Source: Microvirga lenta | GTDB taxonomy: Bacteria; Pseudomonadota; Alphaproteobacteria; Rhizobiales; Beijerinckiaceae | DNA: 64,000 nt | Direction: 5' to 3' | Assembly (NCBI RefSeq): GCF_020532555.1 | Contig: NZ_JAJBBR010000009.1 | Location: 186,001-250,000, forward strand | Shown here: positions 53,645 to 64,000 of the stretch, one piece after another | Numbering within the stretch: position 1 is the stretch's first letter | How the letters are laid out: each line of letters starts with the position of its first letter | Notes under the pieces: model-generated | The model's database searches: none | What the model was told of the DNA's origin: nothing | The model's input: only the letters and a program-made list of their open reading frames with translations | Made by a program: the position numbers and the translations under genes

Positions 53645-54349
53645 ATGATGGCTGTTAAAGAAGGAAAGCGCATCCGCTCTGCCCGCGAAGGCATCGATGC
53701 CGCCAAGCTCTACCCGATCCAGGACGCGGTGAAGCTGATCAAGGATCGCGCCAAGGCCAAGTTCGACGAGACCATCGAGGTCTCCATGAACCTCGGCGTC
53801 GATCCCCGTCACGCCGACCAGATGGTCCGTGGCGTCTGCAACCTGCCGAACGGCTCGGGCCGTACGGTCCGCGTGGCGGTCTTCGCCCGTGGCGCCAAGG
53901 CCGACGAGGCCAAGGCGGCCGGCGCCGACGTGGTCGGAGCCGAGGACCTGTTCGAGACCGTCAACGGCGGCACGATCGACTTCGACCGCTGCATCGCCAC
54001 CCCGGACATGATGCCGCTCGTCGGCCGTCTCGGTAAGGTGCTGGGCCCGCGCGGCCTGATGCCGAACCCGAAGGTCGGCACGGTGACCATGGACGTGAAG
54101 GGTGCCGTCGAGGCCGCCAAGGGCGGCGCGGTCGAGTTCCGCGTCGAGAAGGCCGGTATCGTTCACGCCGGCATCGGCAAGGCCTCGTTCGACGAGGGCA
54201 AGCTGGTCGAGAACATCAAGGCGTTCGCTGACGCCGTGGCCAAGGCCAAGCCGGCCGGCGCCAAGGGCACCTACATCCAGCGCGTCGCGATCTCCTCGAC
54301 GATGGGCCCGGGCGTGAAGGTCGATCCTTCCTCGGTTCTCAACGGCTAA
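53645..54349 (+). CDS. rplA: 50S ribosomal protein L1
   Basis: A 234-residue protein. Typical segments: [35 protein letters not shown], and [20 protein letters not shown]. It forms the L1 stalk and, in other bacteria, represses its own operon. Two ATG codons are in tandem (53645 and 53648), both behind GGAGGG. It is followed by a strong terminator. Confidence 0.98.
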   Translation: MMAVKEGKRIRSAREGIDAAKLYPIQDAVKLIKDRAKAKFDETIEVSMNLGVDPRHADQMVRGVCNLPNGSGRTVRVAVFARGAKADEAKAAGADVVGAEDLFETVNGGTIDFDRCIATPDMMPLVGRLGKVLGPRGLMPNPKVGTVTMDVKGAVEAAKGGAVEFRVEKAGIVHAGIGKASFDEGKLVENIKAFADAVAKAKPAGAKGTYIQRVAISSTMGPGVKVDPSSVLNG

Positions 54350-54372
54350 GCGAAGCGTCCTCGCAAGATCTG

Positions 54373-54403
54373 AAGGCCCGGCAGTTTGCTGCCGGGCCTT
54401 TTT
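54373..54403 (+). terminator. intrinsic terminator of rplKA
   Basis: A 12-bp stem (54373-54384 with 54389-54400) with a TTTG loop, followed by TTTC. It separates rplKA from the rplJL transcript. Confidence 0.9.
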
Positions 54404-55094
54404 CATGCGCCCGGGCACAACGGTGCGTCTTCGGGTCCCTGGGAGCATCGGCGGTGGGCGCCGAAGGGAGGGCGCCCTGAAGGAGCGGCATCTGCATGGG
54501 CGGGCCGAGCTTGGCGCCAACCCCGCACCGGCGGCCCATGCCCCGGTGCCGCAGGCTGAATCATACGCCCGGGCCCGGCCCCGAGACCCGGATTGTGCGG
54601 CAAGGCCTTGCAAAGCACGTTCTCAAGGCTTAGCTAAGGCTCGTCTCCAAACTTTCCGCAAGGAAAAGTCATGCAATTGCCTCTTGGCTTTTGCATCCAA
54701 ACGTCTTATGGAGACGCGTTGAGATTCTAAAAATTCGCCGAAGTCCGGTTCTGCTGGTCTTCGGCTGCGAATCCGCTCCGGAAACGGAGCGGTGACAGGC
54801 CGGCGGGCCAAGGGTCATCCTTTGGCGCGTTCCGGCTATGTCCTGTCCGAGACTGCAGGTGCCGGCTTGCCCGGTTTAATTCGAGAGGGCCTGCATAGAC
54901 GGGGAAGCCGAGTTTCTGCTCGTTAACGCGAGCGCGGACTATCGGTTCGAACCATCTCACCCGGTGCGTCTGAAAGGGCGTGATTTGGGGGACAGGGCTT
55001 GCGAGAGCGTCGTTCGAGATGCCTCGGGTGCAAGCCTGGGCCTTGAACGACAGGTGCAACCGGCGGAACTTTTCCGCCAACCGGAGAGAGCCCA
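54404..55094 (+). promoter_or_regulatory. rplJL leader region (promoter and probable L10 leader)
   Basis: A 690-base stretch without a gene that I can support. The middle part (54640-54770) is AT-richer and has a possible promoter (TTGGCT at 54684-54689, 16 bases, TTATGG). The last about 190 bases before rplJ (about 54900-55090) contain GC-rich stems such as GCGGAACTTTTCCGC and the GGAGAG ribosome binding site, and fit the place where the L10-L12 complex binds in other bacteria. The L10 binding site is inferred from position, not seen as an exact motif. Confidence 0.5.
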
Positions 55095-55613
55095 GTGGAA
55101 AGAGCAGCAAAACGCGAGCTCGTCTCGACGCTCAATGACGTGTTCAACACCACGTCAGTGGTCGTCGTCGCCCACTATGCTGGCCTCACGGTCGCCGACA
55201 TGCAGAAGCTGCGCGCGCAGATGAAGCAGGCCGGTGCCACCGTGAAGGTCGCGAAGAACCGCCTCGCCAAAATCGCTCTCGAAGGCACGGACGTCGCGTC
55301 CATCTCGGGCCTCATGAAGGGTCCGACCCTGATCGCTTATTCGAGCGATCCGGTCGCGGCGGCCAAGGTCGCAGTCGATTTCGCCAAGGGTAACGACAAG
55401 CTCGTGATCCTCGGCGGCGCAATGGGCGCGACCGCCCTGAACGTGGACGGAGTCAAGGCGCTCGCGACCTTGCCGTCCCTCGACGAACTGCGCGGTACGC
55501 TGATCGGCCTTATCCAGGCTCCGGCGACCAAGATCGCTCAGCTCAGCACTGCGCCGGCGGCGAAGCTCGCCCGCGTTTTCGGGGCCTATGCCAAGACAGG
55601 CGAAGCGGCGTGA
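55095..55613 (+). CDS. rplJ: 50S ribosomal protein L10
   Basis: A 172-residue protein with the L10 pattern ([50 protein letters not shown]). It anchors L7/L12 dimers through the C-terminal helix (ALLAQ-type region [12 protein letters not shown]). It starts with GTG, with GGAGAG upstream, a typical feature for tuned ribosomal protein synthesis. rplL follows 51 bases later. Confidence 0.98.
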   Translation: MERAAKRELVSTLNDVFNTTSVVVVAHYAGLTVADMQKLRAQMKQAGATVKVAKNRLAKIALEGTDVASISGLMKGPTLIAYSSDPVAAAKVAVDFAKGNDKLVILGGAMGATALNVDGVKALATLPSLDELRGTLIGLIQAPATKIAQLSTAPAAKLARVFGAYAKTGEAA

Positions 55614-55664
55614 GGCCGTAACCTCAACCATCAAACTGTTCGAACCGAACTTAAGGATCAAAAA

Positions 55665-56045
55665 ATGGCTGATCTTGCCAAGCTCGTTGACGATCTCTCG
55701 TCTCTGACCGTTCTTGAAGCTGCCGAGCTCGCGAAGATGCTCGAAGAGAAGTGGGGCGTTTCCGCTGCCGCGGCTGTGGCCGTTGCGGCCGCTCCGGGCG
55801 CTGGCGGCGGCGCTGCCGCTGCTGCCGAAGAGCAGACCGAGTTCACGGTCGTTCTCGCCTCTGCCGGCGACAAGAAGATCGAAGTGATTAAGGAAGTCCG
55901 CGGCATCACCGGCCTCGGCCTGAAGGAAGCCAAGGACCTCGTCGAAGGCGCTCCGAAGCCCGTCAAGGAAGGCGTGGCCAAGGACGAGGCCGAGAAGATC
56001 AAGGCGACCCTCGAGAAGGTCGGCGCCAAGGTCGAGCTCAAGTAA
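55665..56045 (+). CDS. rplL: 50S ribosomal protein L7/L12
   Basis: A 126-residue protein. The N-terminal dimer domain ([20 protein letters not shown]) is followed by an Ala/Gly-rich hinge and the C-terminal factor-binding domain ([20 protein letters not shown]). Present in two dimers or more per ribosome and recruits translation factors. The hinge is typical. It is followed by a leader region before rpoB. Confidence 0.98.
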   Translation: MADLAKLVDDLSSLTVLEAAELAKMLEEKWGVSAAAAVAVAAAPGAGGGAAAAAEEQTEFTVVLASAGDKKIEVIKEVRGITGLGLKEAKDLVEGAPKPVKEGVAKDEAEKIKATLEKVGAKVELK

Positions 56046-56294
56046 TTTCTGCGGCCTCCATGGCCGCGGGGTTGCTCCCGGTGAAAACCGGGGTCTGAAA
56101 CACACGGTCCCAGGCAGTTTTTGCTTGGGGCCGTTGTGTCGTCAAAGAGCCCGAGAGCGCTTTGGCGGCAGCAGGGGACCGGAAAAGGTCCTGGATTTGT
56201 TGGTTTGCTGACGGTTTCACCGTCGGGCGGCTGGTCGAGCCTCCTCCAGCGGGGCGGGATGCACGATCAGCCGTGTATGAGGAACGAGGTCCAG
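56046..56294 (+). promoter_or_regulatory. rplL-rpoB intergenic leader with hairpins
   Basis: 250 bases with two clear small stems: GCGGCC/GGCCGC (56051-56067) and CCCGGT-GAAA-ACCGGG (56077-56092, GNRA tetraloop), followed by a longer imperfect hairpin at about 56101-56140 with a T-run in its loop. In other bacteria this gap attenuates transcription into rpoBC or is cut by RNase III. Which of these applies here is not known. Confidence 0.5.
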
Positions 56295-60425
<4,131 letters not shown>

Positions 60426-60454
60426 GGCGCCAGGCGCCTGAGTTTGAATGATCT

Positions 60455-60481
60455 GGCCGCGGCGGTTTTAATGCCGCGGCC
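60455..60481 (+). other. hairpin between rpoB and rpoC
   Basis: A 9-bp perfect stem (60455-60463 with 60473-60481) with a nine-base loop GGTTTTAAT. No T-run follows. It may be an mRNA stability or pausing element within the rpoBC transcript. Confidence 0.5.
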
Positions 60482-60537
60482 TCATGCAATTGCCGGCGAG
60501 GGTGCTTATCTAGCGCCCTTCAGCCCAGGAGACGGCG

Positions 60538-64000
<3,463 letters not shown>

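Noticed and set aside
54405-54722. A 105-codon frame in the rplJ leader
   Set aside because: Arg/Pro/Ala-rich, no ribosome binding site, lies in a region known to be a leader in other bacteria.

Overview
The window looks like chromosomal DNA of a GC-rich alphaproteobacterium of the order Hyphomicrobiales, most likely Methylobacteriaceae (Microvirga or Methylobacterium in the broad sense). The genus is an inference. It rests on a NepR-type anti-sigma factor, HWE/HisKA_2 histidine kinases, two DUF6894 genes, a DUF3126 gene, a BTLCP-type transglutaminase-like protease, EcfG-type promoters, and the tRNA-Tyr/Gly-tuf-tRNA-Trp-secE-nusG-rplKAJL-rpoBC order. No insertion sequence, prophage, integrase, CRISPR array or rRNA gene was seen.

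Layout. 1-5 kb: a small secreted protein, then a cobalamin riboswitch in front of nrdA-nrdB. NrdB has Phe where the radical Tyr normally sits and a Glu first metal ligand, so it is a class Ic (Mn/Fe, Chlamydia-type) subunit. 5-14.6 kb: a signalling and stress district with a NepR-like protein overlapping a single-domain response regulator, a CHASE4-GGDEF-EAL protein, two HisKA_2/HWE kinases, a second receiver protein, two DUF6894 proteins and several very small membrane or disordered proteins. 14.7-26 kb: tRNA-Leu and scattered metabolic or envelope genes (FAD monooxygenase, zf-CHCC protein, hydrolase, methyltransferase, PRC-barrel, crotonase-fold, cysE, gamma-carbonic anhydrase, BTLCP protease, rhomboid, CBS, patatin, MFS). 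26-31 kb: a chromate resistance pair (rhodanese-ChrB fusion and ChrA) and a PerM/AI-2E transporter fused to a B12-like module and a GAF domain. 31-35 kb: hisI, folE, an IscU-like scaffold, yidD and thrS. 35-50 kb: a CBS-IDR-BON protein, a YfhO-like membrane protein with a three-repeat periplasmic partner, nitroreductase, flavin reductase, CitE/MaoC pair, nadK, cutA, MBL hydrolase, two SpoU methyltransferases, tRNA-Thr and an MHS transporter. 50-64 kb: tRNA-Tyr, tRNA-Gly, tuf, tRNA-Trp, secE, nusG, rplK, rplA, rplJ, rplL, rpoB and rpoC; rpoC runs off the window.

How parts may work together. The riboswitch should lower nrdAB expression when adenosylcobalamin is plentiful, which makes sense if a B12-dependent class II reductase is encoded elsewhere. 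Four EcfG-like promoters (GGAAC-N16/17-CGTT, two of them with GGTT) stand before small membrane, disordered or exported proteins. Together with the NepR-like protein and the HWE-type kinases, this suggests that part of the window belongs to the general stress regulon. The last 14 kb is the conserved core of translation and transcription genes.
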